Positions 8,474 to 18,172 of a stretch of DNA of 64,000 nucleotides are shown one piece after another. The stretch comes from Pacificimonas flava (GTDB taxonomy: Bacteria; Pseudomonadota; Alphaproteobacteria; Sphingomonadales; Sphingomonadaceae): assembly GCF_000342165.1 (NCBI RefSeq), contig NZ_AMRV01000004.1:186001-250000 (forward strand), given 5' to 3'. The position numbers and the translations under genes are program-made. The notes below the pieces were generated by a model. That model was not told the origin of the DNA, ran no database searches, and saw only the letters and a list, made by a program, of their open reading frames with translations. Position 1 is the stretch's first letter. Every line of letters starts with the position of its first letter.

Positions 8474-8839
8474 ATGGCCGCCGTGCAGAAGACAGAGAAG
8501 ACCGGGGCAGGGCGCGGACCGTTGCGACTGGGCGCGATCCTGGTGCCGGCGATCGCCGCGCTGGCCCTGAATGCGTGCGCGAGCCGCGAAAACCGCATCG
8601 AGAGCGGCCTGGTCGATTTGGGCGTGCCGCGCGGCATGAGCAGCTGCATGGCGAACCGCATGGTCGACAATCTGTCGTCCAGCCAGATCCGGCAGGTTGC
8701 CCGCTTTGCCGATTCCATGGACCGGGACATCGACCGGATGCGCGTCGGAGAGATCGTCGACCGCTTTGGCGGTATCGGCGATCCGCAGATCGTATCGGTG
8801 GTCGGCCGCGCCGCCGCCGGCTGCGCCATTTCGGGCTAG
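8474..8839 (+). CDS. Small lipoprotein-like protein, paralogue 1
   Basis: A 121-residue protein of unknown function. A good AAGGAG ribosome site sits eight bases before the ATG. After a basic N-terminus comes one hydrophobic segment ending ALALNAC, a possible lipobox, although the 34-residue leader is long. The mature part has two conserved cysteines (MSSCMA and AAGCAI) and the string VGEIVDRFGGIGDPQIV. The next gene encodes a diverged copy with the same cysteines and the same EV...LG.L.DPQ pattern, so the two arose by tandem duplication. No known domain is recognised. Confidence 0.7.
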   Translation: MAAVQKTEKTGAGRGPLRLGAILVPAIAALALNACASRENRIESGLVDLGVPRGMSSCMANRMVDNLSSSQIRQVARFADSMDRDIDRMRVGEIVDRFGGIGDPQIVSVVGRAAAGCAISG

Positions 8840-8964
8840 GGCGGGCGGTTTCGCGCAGAGGGCGCGTTTGCCCTGGGCAGCCTGCCATTTCCTTCACGTC
8901 AGGTGCGGTTCAGGCGTGCGCGGTTAAAGGCGCTGGAAGATTCAATGGCCGGAGGTTCGTTCCC

Positions 8965-9414
8965 ATGCGAAAGATCATTCTGCTGGCGCTGCCGGCGCTG
9001 GCGCTGACCGCATGCAAGCCGACGGCGGAGGACATCGAGCTGGCGCTGGGTGCGCGCGGCATGGATGCGGCGCCCGCGCGGTGCATCGGCGAGGGGCTGG
9101 AGCCGCTGAGCGAGGACAATTGGACGACCATCGGCACAGTCGCGCGTGAGTTCATGACCAGTGAGCGGCGCATCGAGGACATGACGCTGGGCGAGGTGCA
9201 AGGAAAACTGGGCGCGCTGAACGATCCGCAGCTTCTGGGTGTGCTGATGCGCACCGGCATGGGCTGCATGCTGATGCACGGCGATCTCGGTTTCGGCACC
9301 GGGCCGGGCCGGGCGGGTGGCAATGCGCCGCCGCCGGTCGATGCCTTGCCGCCAGTCGATGAGCTGCCGCGCCCGGAAGTGACGTTTCCGCCCGCTGGCG
9401 ACGTGGAAATCTGA
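8965..9414 (+). CDS. Small lipoprotein, paralogue 2
   Basis: A 149-residue protein of unknown function with a clear lipoprotein signal (MRKIILLALPALALTAC) and a GGAGG ribosome site ten bases before the ATG. Residues about 24-100 align by eye with the preceding gene: IE near the start, a conserved cysteine (PARCIG), LGEVQGKLGALNDPQLL, then a second cysteine (GMGCML). A proline-rich tail (PPPVDALPPVDELPRP) follows and is absent from the partner. It is probably attached to the periplasmic face of the outer membrane. Confidence 0.75.
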   Translation: MRKIILLALPALALTACKPTAEDIELALGARGMDAAPARCIGEGLEPLSEDNWTTIGTVAREFMTSERRIEDMTLGEVQGKLGALNDPQLLGVLMRTGMGCMLMHGDLGFGTGPGRAGGNAPPPVDALPPVDELPRPEVTFPPAGDVEI

Positions 9415-9443
9415 GGCTCGCACCGACCGGTTTCCCGCTCCAC

Positions 9444-11222
9444 CTAATAGCCTGCGGCCTGAGCGCTGGCGGCGACCTCCTCCACGCTCATGCGGCCGAT
9501 GCGGTCGAGTTCCGCCTTCAGGGCGTCGACGCCGGCCTCCACATCCTCGTAGATGCGGCAGGGGCGCAGATCATTGCTGCGTTCGAAATAGCGGTGCAGC
9601 GGCGTCTTCACCACGGCGAAGGCGACCGCGAGGCGCTTCTCCTCCAGATGGTCGACGAGCCGCTCCAGCATGGCGATGCCGCTGGCGTCGATCTCGTTGA
9701 CGCCCTTCATGTCGACGAGAAGCGCGCGCGCGGCCGGATGCCTGGCGATCAGGCGCAGGATCTCGTCCTCGCAGCGGCCGACATTGGCGAAGTAGAGCGA
9801 GCGGTCGATGCGCAGCACGAGGACGGGCAGGCTGTCGACCTCCACCTCTGCCCGGTCGACCGAACGGTAGTGCCTCGCATCTGCCTGATAGCCGAGGCGG
9901 GTGATGCGCGGCATGCTGGAGAACCACAGGAAATTGGCGATGCCCAGAAGCGCGCCGGCGGCAAGGCCCCACTGCACGCCGAAGCCGGTCGTCGCGAGGA
10001 AGGTCAGGATGAGGATTGCCCCCTCGGCGCGTGAATGGCCGAAGGTGCTGCGGATGGCGGCAGGCTTCACGAGGCCGAACACCGCGCCGATGACCAGCGC
10101 GGAGAGTGCCGCGCGGGGCAGATAGGCAAGGGCGGCGGCGAAGAACAGCGCGACGACGAGGACCACGAGCCCGGCAATGGCGGAGGCGAACGGCGTTGCA
10201 GCATTGCTGTCGTAGGCGAGGGCCGAGCGGCTCATGCTGACATCGACGGGATAGCCGCCCGAGACGGCTGCGGCGACGTTGCCGGCGCCAAGGGCGATCG
10301 CCTCCCGACTGGTGTCGAGCGACTGGCGCCGGCGTCCGGCAAGAGACTTGGAGACGGCCGACCCGTTGACGAAGATGACGATGGCGATGACGGCAGCGGA
10401 CGGGAGCAGCGCGATCCAGGGTCCGGCGCCGAGGGGCGGGTGCGGCAGGACAGGAAGGCCCTGGGACGGGCGCGGCGCGGTGGCGATGCCGAGCGGCAGC
10501 GCCGCGGCGACAAGGGCTGCGCCCATGAGGACGATCAGCGGCACGCATTTCGCCAGCGCGGTACGCCATGGCGGACGCACGCCCAGCCGCCACAGGGTTG
10601 CCGGAGCGAAACGGCCGCCGAGCTGCAAGGCCAGCAGCGCCGCCGCACCGACAGCGAGTGTCGGTAAGTGGACGCGCGTCATGTAGGGGGCGAGCGCACG
10701 AAGGTCGGCGACGAGGGTTGCGGCGCGCGGGGCCTCCACACCCAGAAAGGCAGGCAGCTGGCTGAAGCCGATGAGGACCGCCGCGCCGGCCATGAAGCCC
10801 TGCAAAGCTGGATCCGACACGAAGTTGACGAGCCGGCCGAGACGGAAGATGCCGAGAAGGAGAAGGAGGGCGCCGACTTCGGCCGCCAGCATCGCAGCGG
10901 CCGTGGGCGGCGGCAGGGCAGCGCGAGCCAGGGCGTCGGCGACCAGAAGCGATACCAGGGCGGAAGGGCCGACCGAAACGGAGGGGCTGCTGCCGAGAAG
11001 CGCGTAGACGAGCGGGGGCAGCGCGGCGGCGTAAAGGCCCATTTGTGGCGGCAGGCCGGCAAGCTGTGCATAGGCGATCGCCTGCGGCACCAGCAGCACG
11101 GCGATGAGGAGGCCGGCGACGAGGTCGGCGGTGAACGCCGCGCGTGTATAGGAGTGCAGCCGGGCGATACCGGGGAAGATGGCGGGCCTGCGCCGCTGCG
11201 CGTCCTTTTCCGCCCTATCCAT
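9444..11222 (-). CDS. SulP family anion transporter with STAS domain
   Basis: A 592-residue inner-membrane transporter of the SulP/SLC26 family, which moves sulfate, bicarbonate or other anions. After a short cytosolic start (MDRAEKDAQRR) the family signature appears as DLVAGLLIAVLLVPQAIAYA with GLPPQMGLYA. Ten or more hydrophobic segments follow. A C-terminal STAS domain is visible from about residue 450 (LYFANVGRCEDEI, LLVDMKGVNEIDASGIAMLE). The ATG at 11222 is chosen because the reading frame further upstream has no transporter character. The substrate cannot be read from sequence; a link to the nearby sulfotransferase is only a possibility. Confidence 0.9.
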   Translation of the reverse strand: MDRAEKDAQRRRPAIFPGIARLHSYTRAAFTADLVAGLLIAVLLVPQAIAYAQLAGLPPQMGLYAAALPPLVYALLGSSPSVSVGPSALVSLLVADALARAALPPPTAAAMLAAEVGALLLLLGIFRLGRLVNFVSDPALQGFMAGAAVLIGFSQLPAFLGVEAPRAATLVADLRALAPYMTRVHLPTLAVGAAALLALQLGGRFAPATLWRLGVRPPWRTALAKCVPLIVLMGAALVAAALPLGIATAPRPSQGLPVLPHPPLGAGPWIALLPSAAVIAIVIFVNGSAVSKSLAGRRRQSLDTSREAIALGAGNVAAAVSGGYPVDVSMSRSALAYDSNAATPFASAIAGLVVLVVALFFAAALAYLPRAALSALVIGAVFGLVKPAAIRSTFGHSRAEGAILILTFLATTGFGVQWGLAAGALLGIANFLWFSSMPRITRLGYQADARHYRSVDRAEVEVDSLPVLVLRIDRSLYFANVGRCEDEILRLIARHPAARALLVDMKGVNEIDASGIAMLERLVDHLEEKRLAVAFAVVKTPLHRYFERSNDLRPCRIYEDVEAGVDALKAELDRIGRMSVEEVAASAQAAGY

Positions 11223-11420
11223 TTTCGCGCCCGTTCCCCTGTCTGCCCACCCATCAAGTCCGGCGGCCCTGCCATGATATCGCACCGGAATGAGCCGGAG
11301 AGCGAAAAAATCACGCTGCGCCGCCGTCATCGCCAACCTTGCGCAATTGCACCGGCGACGAAAGGGCGTAGACAGGGCGCTTCGGAAAAGAAGTCCTGTT
11401 CGAGTGCTTTGGAGGTTTTG

Positions 11421-12236
11421 ATGCGTGGGGGATTGGTTGTCGCTGTCACATGTTCGGTTCTCGCGGCCTGCGCGACGCCGGCGCCGCCGCCCCCTCCGCC
11501 GCCTCCACCGCCCCCGCCACCGCCCAAGCTCGCCGAGCTGGAGCCGCCGCATCCGGGCTATTTCAACTATCGGCTGCCGCCCCGCGACGCCGCCGGCGCC
11601 TTCATCACGCCGAACAGCGATCTGGGGCCGCTGGAGCAGCTGTTCCACTTCCGCTCCGCGCTCAATGTTGCCGCCCTGTCGTGCCGGTTCATCGAGGGAT
11701 ACGACCTGGCGCCCGGCTACAACCAGTTCATCAAGACCTTCGCAACGCCGCTCGGCAACGCGAACAAGGCGATCGAGCAGAAGTTCGTGCGCGAGAACGG
11801 CAAGGACGGCCCGCGCGTTCGCGATGCGCATATGACGGCGGTCTACAACCATTTCGCGCGGCCGGCGACGCTTGGCACGTTCTGCCCCATCGCGAAGCGC
11901 TATCTGGAGGGCGTGGTGGCGATCGAGCCGGACGGTCTGGAAGGCTATGCGCTGCCGGCGCTGGTGGAAATGGAGCAGGTCTTCCAGATGCACTTCAAGC
12001 AGATCGAGGACTACCAGATCGGTTACCGGGAGCAGATGCGCGAACGCGGCATGGTGGTTCCGCCGATGCCGCCCGTCGCCGGGTCCGAAGAGGTGCCGGC
12101 CGTCGTCGATGCAACCGGCGCGCCCGCCGCGACGGACGAGGCCGGAACGGCCGCTCCGGCAGCAGCCATGCCGGCAACCCAGCCGCAGTCCAGCGCGGCG
12201 GCCGAGTCCGACGAAAGCGCCTCGCCGGGATCCTGA
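11421..12236 (+). CDS. Proline-rich lipoprotein of unknown function
   Basis: A 271-residue protein. GGAGG lies five bases before the ATG. The signal MRGGLVVAVTCSVLAAC ends in a lipobox (LAAC). The mature protein starts with an unbroken run of 14 prolines, encoded by mixed CCG, CCC, CCT and CCA codons, which could work as a stiff spacer away from the membrane. A globular part of about 170 residues follows, with cysteines in LSCRFIEG and GTFCPIAK, and the protein ends in an alanine/serine-rich low-complexity tail. No known family is recognised. The alpha/beta hydrolase gene starts 48 bases downstream. Confidence 0.75.
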   Translation: MRGGLVVAVTCSVLAACATPAPPPPPPPPPPPPPPKLAELEPPHPGYFNYRLPPRDAAGAFITPNSDLGPLEQLFHFRSALNVAALSCRFIEGYDLAPGYNQFIKTFATPLGNANKAIEQKFVRENGKDGPRVRDAHMTAVYNHFARPATLGTFCPIAKRYLEGVVAIEPDGLEGYALPALVEMEQVFQMHFKQIEDYQIGYREQMRERGMVVPPMPPVAGSEEVPAVVDATGAPAATDEAGTAAPAAAMPATQPQSSAAAESDESASPGS

Positions 12237-12284
12237 CCGGCAGGGCATCGGGGCCGGCCCGGCCGTTCTTAGAAGGACGCAGCC

Positions 12285-13295
12285 ATGACGATCTCTCTTG
12301 CCATCGCTCTCGCCGCCGGGCTGCAGGCGGCAGCGGCGCCCGGCCCGGCGGCGCAGCCCCTTGGCGCGAACCTGGAACATTTCGATTACGGCGCGCCGGT
12401 GCACTGGTTCGAGACGCAGGCGCAGGGCGGTCCGGTGCGCATGGCCTATATCGACTTGGCGCCCGTCGGCGCGGCGAACGGGCGAACGGCGGTGCTGCTG
12501 CACGGCAAGAATTTCTGCGCGGCGACCTGGCTGGAAACGGCGGGGGCGCTGGCGCGGGCCGGATACCGCGTCATCGCGCCGGATCAGGTCGGCTTCTGCA
12601 AATCGTCAAAGCCGCAGGGCTTCCAGTACAGCTTCGCGGCGCTTGCCACGCTGACCCGCGACCTGCTGCGGCAGGCGGGGGTGGAGGATTATGCGCTGGT
12701 CGGTCATTCGACGGGCGGAATGCTGGCGATGCATTATGCGCTGCTCTATCCGGACGGGCCATCGCGGCTGGTGCTGGTGAACCCGCTGGGGCTGAACGAT
12801 ACGATCGCGGAGGGCGTGCCCTATGCGCCGCTGGATGTGCTGCGCGCGGGCGAGGAGAAGACGGACGCGGCGAGCATCCGCGCCTATCAGCAGCGGGTCT
12901 ACTATCATGGGGAGTGGCGGCCCGTCTATGACCGCTGGGTGGAGATGCTGGCCGGGCAATATGCCAGCGAGGACGGCGACATTGTGCGGGATGCGCAGGC
13001 GCGGCTGTCGGACATGATCGAGACGCAGCCGACCGCCGCCCGACTGGAGGACCTGTCGCTGCCCGTGACGCTGCTGATCGGTCAGAAGGATGTGACGGCG
13101 TTCCGCGCGGGTACGGCACCCGGCACGGTGCAGGACCGCATCCGCACCGTGCCGCAGGCGGCGGAGGCGGCGGCGGAACGCCTGCCCGATGCGGAATTGG
13201 TGCGCTTTCCGAAGCTGGGGCACTCCCCCATGGTGGAGGCGCCGGCGGTGTTTCAAAAAGCGCTGATCGAAGCGCTGGACGGCGCGGCGGAATGA
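12285..13295 (+). CDS. Secreted alpha/beta hydrolase
   Basis: A 336-residue alpha/beta-hydrolase with an N-terminal signal segment (MTISLAIALAAGLQAAAA), so probably periplasmic. The oxyanion region is LLHGKNFCAATW near residue 66, the nucleophile elbow GHSTGGM near residue 141, and the catalytic histidine lies in LGHSPMVEAP near residue 309. The pattern fits esterase, lipase or haloperoxidase-like enzymes; the substrate is unknown. Its stop overlaps the ATG of the next gene (ATGA), so both products are probably made in step. Confidence 0.85.
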   Translation: MTISLAIALAAGLQAAAAPGPAAQPLGANLEHFDYGAPVHWFETQAQGGPVRMAYIDLAPVGAANGRTAVLLHGKNFCAATWLETAGALARAGYRVIAPDQVGFCKSSKPQGFQYSFAALATLTRDLLRQAGVEDYALVGHSTGGMLAMHYALLYPDGPSRLVLVNPLGLNDTIAEGVPYAPLDVLRAGEEKTDAASIRAYQQRVYYHGEWRPVYDRWVEMLAGQYASEDGDIVRDAQARLSDMIETQPTAARLEDLSLPVTLLIGQKDVTAFRAGTAPGTVQDRIRTVPQAAEAAAERLPDAELVRFPKLGHSPMVEAPAVFQKALIEALDGAAE

Positions 13296-13909
13296 CGGAT
13301 CGGAAGCGATCCGCACTGAAGACGATCATCGTCGGCGCGGCGCTGTCGCTGGGCGGCGTTGCGGCCCATGCGGCGCAGGCGGACATGCAGTTCGCGCCGG
13401 GTTCGGTCACGGTCACGGGCGTGACCGTCACCCTGTCGGGTCAGGCCGCACAGGCGAACCCGGCACTCGACGCGGCGGCCGCGGCGTTCCGGGCGGAGAA
13501 GGGGATGCCCGCGTGGCAGCCGGGCATGGAGCGGCCGCACCTGATGGATTACGGCACGCTGCCGTTTCGTACCATGTTTCCGTGGATGGCCATGAGCCTG
13601 ATCGCGCACCGCGACCTGAACGACGAGCGCGATGTGACGCTCGCCGTCGATCTCGACACGCTGTTCGTGGACGGCGACCGGGCGTTGGGGATGTCGGATC
13701 AGGGCCGGATGGCCGGCACGGTGACGGTGCTGGATGCGGCGAGCGATGCCGAGATCGGCGAGTTCCGCGTCGACACGCAGGGCGGCCATGACGGCCTGGC
13801 CTTCACCAGCATGCGCTCCCCGCGCGTCCGCGAAGCGCTGACGGTGAAATTCGCCGGCCAGGCGGTGCGGCGCCTGCAGGGGGAAAGCGACCGGGAGGGC
13901 GCGGACTAG
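13292..13909 (+). CDS. Secreted protein of unknown function, coupled to hydrolase
   Basis: A 205-residue protein starting within the stop codon of the upstream hydrolase (ATGA overlap). The N-terminus has a basic region and hydrophobic core ending VAAHAAQA, a probable Sec signal peptide with cleavage after AHA. The rest has no cysteines and no familiar motif; it includes DLDTLFVDGDRALGM and a valine/threonine-rich N-terminal stretch (SVTVTGVTVTLSG) that looks like beta strands. The tight coupling suggests a partner or accessory of the hydrolase. Function unknown. Confidence 0.7.
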   Translation: MTDRKRSALKTIIVGAALSLGGVAAHAAQADMQFAPGSVTVTGVTVTLSGQAAQANPALDAAAAAFRAEKGMPAWQPGMERPHLMDYGTLPFRTMFPWMAMSLIAHRDLNDERDVTLAVDLDTLFVDGDRALGMSDQGRMAGTVTVLDAASDAEIGEFRVDTQGGHDGLAFTSMRSPRVREALTVKFAGQAVRRLQGESDREGAD

Positions 13910-13931
13910 CCGGCGCCCTCCTGCGTCGAAC

Positions 13932-15452
13932 CTATTGCAGTTGCTGCCGGATGAAGGTGCGCAGGTCGGCAGACAGTTTCTGCCGGTCCTCGTCGCGCAC
14001 GTACATCATGTGGCCCGCATCGTAATAGTGGAAGCCGACGCGGTCCTGCGGAATGCCGGTCCGGTTCAGGGAATATTCCGCCGCGAAGAAGGGCGTTGCG
14101 AAATCGTACCAGCCCTGGCCGACGAACACGGCAAGGCCGCTGTTTTCCCGTAGCGCGCGGCCGATATAGGGCGCGACATTCATATAATGGTCGCCGCCGC
14201 GAATGCCCTCCGGCTCCCACGTCCAATATTGGCCCGGTTCCCGTCCGATGGACTGATATTCGCGCTCCGTCTCGAACCCCAGCGTCTCCCGCGCCCAGCT
14301 ATTGATGGCGGCGGTGTAGCCGGCGTCGATGCCGTAGAAGCTGGGGTCGTTGTCGGCGAACTCGCCGGCGCTGTCATAATCGCGGCCGGTGTAGCGCGCG
14401 TCGAGACGGCCGACGGTGAGGCCGCGGTCGCGCAGCAGTTCCTTGTAGAAGCGCGCCGGCGTCACGCGCAGGTCGGCATTATCCAGAAACTGCTCGCTGA
14501 GGCCGGTGAAGCGCGACAGCTCCGCGCGCACGGCGGCGCGCTCCGCCTGCGGCAGGTCCTGCCCCTTCAGAAGCGCGGTGGCGTAGGGGCCGAGGGCGAA
14601 CTGCCGCGCCTCCTCAACGAACGCCTCCGTCGAGGGGGCGGTCGCCTTGCCGTGATACAGCGCCGTCGCCGCCATGGACGGGATGTAGGTGATGTAGGGC
14701 AGCTCGTTCCCCGGCACGTTCGCATCCAGCGCGAAATCGAGAACGGTGGAAATGAGGACGATGCCGTTCAGGCCGACATCATTGTACGTGTTCCCCTCGA
14801 GCTGGTTCACCACGGCGGCGGAGCGGGTGGTGCCGTAGCTTTCGCCGCCCAGGAATTTCGGGCTGTTCCAGCGGCCGTTCTCGTTCAGCCACAGGCGGAT
14901 GACCTTTGCCACCGCGCGCGCATCGGGGTTGAGGCCGTAATAATCCTTCGGATCGGCATCGTCCGTCAGATAGCTGAAGCCTGTGCCCGGCGGGTCGATG
15001 AAGACGAGATCGGCGACGTCGAGCAGGCTGTCGGGGTTGTCGACGATGGGGTAGGGCGGCGCGCCGTCGTCGGTGCCGTCCGTCGGAATGGCGACGCGCT
15101 TCGGACCGAAGGCGCCCATCATCAGCCACACCGTGCCGGAACCGGGGCCGCCGTTGAACAGGAAGAAAACGGGCCGCGACGTGTCGAGTGGGTCCTTGAC
15201 GTATGAGGTGGTGACGATGACGGCCTCGTCCTTGTCGTCCTCGCCCTTCAGCACATGTTCCTGCATCGTGGCGGTGTAGCTGATGCGCTGGCCGCCGAAG
15301 GTGCCGGAGAGGTCCTTCGTGCGGACCTGCGGGACGATGGCGTCCGCGGGCGTTTCGGCGGTGGTTTTGTCGGTGTTCTCCTCGTCCGGCGCGGCAAGGA
15401 CAGGCATGGCGGTGAGCGCGGCGACGGCGCCGGCGAGCAGGATCTTTCGCAT
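13932..15452 (-). CDS. S10 family serine carboxypeptidase-like peptidase
   Basis: A 506-residue secreted serine peptidase of family S10. The ATG at 15452 was preferred to one 21 bases upstream because it gives a standard signal peptide (MRKILLAGAVAALTAMPVLA). The oxyanion region FFLFNGGPGSGTVW is near residue 98, the nucleophile GGESYGTTR near residue 185, and the terminal histidine in YYDAGHMMYV near residue 478. Acid-resistant peptidases of this type trim C-terminal residues in the periplasm. It converges with the upstream secreted-protein gene, leaving 22 bases between the stops. Confidence 0.9.
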   Translation of the reverse strand: MRKILLAGAVAALTAMPVLAAPDEENTDKTTAETPADAIVPQVRTKDLSGTFGGQRISYTATMQEHVLKGEDDKDEAVIVTTSYVKDPLDTSRPVFFLFNGGPGSGTVWLMMGAFGPKRVAIPTDGTDDGAPPYPIVDNPDSLLDVADLVFIDPPGTGFSYLTDDADPKDYYGLNPDARAVAKVIRLWLNENGRWNSPKFLGGESYGTTRSAAVVNQLEGNTYNDVGLNGIVLISTVLDFALDANVPGNELPYITYIPSMAATALYHGKATAPSTEAFVEEARQFALGPYATALLKGQDLPQAERAAVRAELSRFTGLSEQFLDNADLRVTPARFYKELLRDRGLTVGRLDARYTGRDYDSAGEFADNDPSFYGIDAGYTAAINSWARETLGFETEREYQSIGREPGQYWTWEPEGIRGGDHYMNVAPYIGRALRENSGLAVFVGQGWYDFATPFFAAEYSLNRTGIPQDRVGFHYYDAGHMMYVRDEDRQKLSADLRTFIRQQLQ

Positions 15453-15550
15453 GTGCGGACTTTCTTCCCCCATAATTCGCGGCCGACATTCACCCGCGCG
15501 GCCGGCACGTCAAGGGTCAAAGGCCGGAATTGTAGCGTGCGCGTGGGTAC

Positions 15551-15800
15551 GGTGGGCCCCTGCCTTCGCAGGGGCGACGGTGGTGGGGGGGGACGGGGTT
15601 CGGAGAGGCGGCGCGTGGGATGTGGGCCCCTGCCTTCGCAGGGGCGACGGTGGTGGGGGACGGGGAACGGGGTTCGGAGAGGTGGCGCGTGGGATGTGGG
15701 TCCCTGCCTTCGCAGGGGCGACGGTGGTGAGGGGGCGGGGAACGGGGTTCGGAGAGGGGGCGCGTGGGATATGGGCCCCTGCCTTCGCAGGGGCGACGGC
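15551..15800. repeat. Four-unit tandem array of the GCCCCTGC palindrome
   Basis: Four copies of the 20-base palindrome GCCCCTGCCTTCGCAGGGGC start at 15556, 15626, 15700 (one T substitution) and 15775, i.e. 70, 74 and 75 bases apart. The spacers repeat too (ACGGGGTTCGGAGAGG followed by GCGCGTGGGAT). This is therefore a tandem repeat whose unit contains a dispersed palindrome, not four independent insertions. The array occupies most of the 515-base gene-free interval 15453-15967, between the S10 peptidase and uvrB. Reading frames through it are artefacts of the repeat. Confidence 0.92.
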
Positions 15801-15915
15801 ATATAGCTGAAGTGCAAGATGAGGAAGCGGCGTGCGGGGTGGCTCTGTGGGCGTCGGGCGGTCGGCTGGGATGTGGGAGGCCGGTGGCGCTCTGGGGCCT
15901 GTCCACATTCTCGTC

Positions 15916-15935
15916 ATTCCTGCGGAGGCAGGAAT
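15916..15935. repeat. Related palindrome ATTCCTGC-ggag-GCAGGAAT
   Basis: A perfect 8-bp inverted repeat in the context TCGTC...CCATC, downstream of the tandem array and about 30 bases past the uvrB stop. The CCTGC/GCAGG core and the GTC flank resemble the larger palindrome family in this window, so it is probably a second subfamily. It may also serve as a weak terminator hairpin for uvrB, but no T-run follows. Confidence 0.7.
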
Positions 15936-15967
15936 CCATCGGGAGCGGGCGGACACGGGGCGGAGCG

Positions 15968-18172
15968 CTAGATCCCCATCTTGCGTTTTCGCTGTTTGCC
16001 GAAGCGGTCCTTGCGGGTGCCGGGTTTCCCCTCCTGCGCGCGGCCGGCGGGGCGGGCGGTGTCCGTGCCGGCGCCGGGCAGGCCGAGGTCGTCGGCTTCG
16101 AGCTGGCGGATTTCGTCGCGGATGCGGGCGGCGGTTTCGAATTCGAGGTCGGCGGCGGCCGTCTTCATCTTCTCCTCCAGCTCTGCGATGTAAGCCTTCA
16201 GATTGTGGCCGGCGCCCGGCGTTTCCTTGCCCTCTCCCGGCAGGCCCTTCGCCTTGCCGGAGCGGTCCGCGCCCTTGTCCGCCATGGCGACGATGTCGCC
16301 GATCGCCTTGCGGATGGTCTGCGGCGTGATGCCGTGCTCCTCATTATAGGCGATCTGCTTCTCGCGCCGGCGCTCCGTTTCCGTCAGCGCGCGCTCGATG
16401 GAGCCGGTGATGGTGTCGGCATAGAGGATGACGCGGCCGTCGACGTTGCGCGCGGCGCGGCCGATGGTCTGGATCAGCGAGGTTTCGGAGCGCAGGAACC
16501 CCTCCTTGTCCGCATCGAGAATGGCGACGAGGCCGGTTTCGGGGATATCCAGCCCCTCCCTGAGAAGGTTGATGCCGACAAGCACGTCATAAACGCCGAG
16601 GCGCAGGTCGCGGATCAGCTCGATCCGCTCCAGCGTCTCCACGTCGGAATGCATGTAGCGCACCTTGATCCCCGCCTCGTGCAGGAATTCGGTCAGATCT
16701 TCCGACATGCGCTTGGTTAGGGTGGTGACGAGGCTGCGATAGCCCTTTGCCGTGGTGGCGCGCAGTTCGCCGATCAGATCGTCCACCTGGCTTTCGACCG
16801 GGCGGATTTCGACCGGCGGATCGACGAGGCCGGTGGGGCGGATCACCTGTTCGGTGAAGACGCCGCCCGTCTCCTCCATTTCCCACTTGCCGGGGGTCGC
16901 CGACACGAAGGTCGATTGCGGGCGCATCGCGTCCCACTCCTCGAACTTCAGCGGGCGGTTGTCGATGCAGGAGGGCAGGCGAAAGCCATATTCCGCCAGC
17001 GTCAGCTTGCGCCGGAAATCGCCCTTTTGCATGGCGCCGATCTGCGGCACGGTCTGGTGGCTCTCATCGACGAAAAGAAGCGCGTTTTCCGGCAGATATT
17101 CAAACAGGGTGGGCGGCGGTTCGCCGGGCAGCCGGCCGGTGAGGAAGCGGGAATAATTCTCGATGCCCGCGCAGCTTCCGGTGGCGGCGATCATTTCCAG
17201 ATCGAACTCGGTGCGCTGCTGCAGGCGCTGCGCCTCCAGCAGCTTGCCCTCCGCCTCGAACTCCTTCAGCCGTTCGGCCAGCTCGTGCTTGATGGCCTTG
17301 GTGGCCTGTTTCATCGTCGGGCCGGGCGTCACATAGTGGGAATTGGCGTAAACCTTGACGCTATCCATCTTCGCGCCCTTTTCGCCCGTCAGCGGGTCGA
17401 ATTCGGCGATCTCCTCGATCTCGTCGCCGAAGAAGCTGATGCGCCAGGCCATATCCTCGAGGTGGGAGGGGTAGAGTTCCAGCGTGTCGCCGCGCACGCG
17501 GAAGCTGCCGCGCACGAAATTGGTGTCGTTGCGCTTGTACTGGAGGGCGACCAGCTTTCGCATGATCTCGCGCAGGTCGACGCTCTCGCCCTTCTTCAGC
17601 TTGAAGGTCATGGCGGAATAGGTTTCGACTGACCCGATACCATAGAGGCAGGAGACAGACGCGACGATCAGCACGTCATCGCGTTCCAGAAGCGCGCGCG
17701 TCGCTGAGTGGCGCATCCGGTCGATGGCCTCGTTTATCGAGGATTCCTTCTCGATATAGGTGTCGGAGCGCGGGACATAGGCCTCCGGCTGGTAATAATC
17801 GTAATAGCTGACGAAATATTCGACGGCATTGTTCGGGAAGAACTGCTTGAATTCGCCGTAAAGCTGCGCGGCGAGGATCTTGTTGTGCGCAAGGACCAGC
17901 GTCGGTCGCTGCAGATGCTGCACGATCTGCGCCATCGTGTAGGTCTTGCCGGAACCGGTGACGCCGAGAAGCACCTGGCTGCGCTCGTCATTGCGAAGCC
18001 CGCCGACCAGCTCCGCGATCGCCTGCGGCTGGTCGCCGGAGGGCTGATAGTCCGAGATGAGCTCGAAGCGCCCGCCGCCCTCCGATTTTTCCGGCCGGTG
18101 CGGTCGGTGCGGCTGGAATGCCGGCATGTCACTGGGGTCGGAGGTGGTGGTGCGGATAGTGATGTCGGCCAT
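15968..18172 (-). CDS. uvrB: Excinuclease ABC subunit B
   Basis: A 734-residue DNA helicase-like subunit of nucleotide excision repair that receives damaged DNA from UvrA and positions UvrC. The ATG at 18172 gives a short basic N-terminus before the conserved start [17 protein letters not shown]. The Walker A motif is GVTGSGKT near residue 62. The beta-hairpin region [12 protein letters not shown] is near residue 115, and helicase motifs include VDESH and [11 protein letters not shown]-terminal UVR motif ([19 protein letters not shown]) binds UvrC. The protein ends in a lysine/arginine-rich tail. Confidence 0.97.
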   Translation of the reverse strand: MADITIRTTTSDPSDMPAFQPHRPHRPEKSEGGGRFELISDYQPSGDQPQAIAELVGGLRNDERSQVLLGVTGSGKTYTMAQIVQHLQRPTLVLAHNKILAAQLYGEFKQFFPNNAVEYFVSYYDYYQPEAYVPRSDTYIEKESSINEAIDRMRHSATRALLERDDVLIVASVSCLYGIGSVETYSAMTFKLKKGESVDLREIMRKLVALQYKRNDTNFVRGSFRVRGDTLELYPSHLEDMAWRISFFGDEIEEIAEFDPLTGEKGAKMDSVKVYANSHYVTPGPTMKQATKAIKHELAERLKEFEAEGKLLEAQRLQQRTEFDLEMIAATGSCAGIENYSRFLTGRLPGEPPPTLFEYLPENALLFVDESHQTVPQIGAMQKGDFRRKLTLAEYGFRLPSCIDNRPLKFEEWDAMRPQSTFVSATPGKWEMEETGGVFTEQVIRPTGLVDPPVEIRPVESQVDDLIGELRATTAKGYRSLVTTLTKRMSEDLTEFLHEAGIKVRYMHSDVETLERIELIRDLRLGVYDVLVGINLLREGLDIPETGLVAILDADKEGFLRSETSLIQTIGRAARNVDGRVILYADTITGSIERALTETERRREKQIAYNEEHGITPQTIRKAIGDIVAMADKGADRSGKAKGLPGEGKETPGAGHNLKAYIAELEEKMKTAAADLEFETAARIRDEIRQLEADDLGLPGAGTDTARPAGRAQEGKPGTRKDRFGKQRKRKMGI

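Noticed and set aside
15248-15956. Several frames on both strands through the palindrome array
   Set aside because: Their repeats (for example RRQGP and PAFAGAT) are translations of the tandem DNA repeat, not genes.
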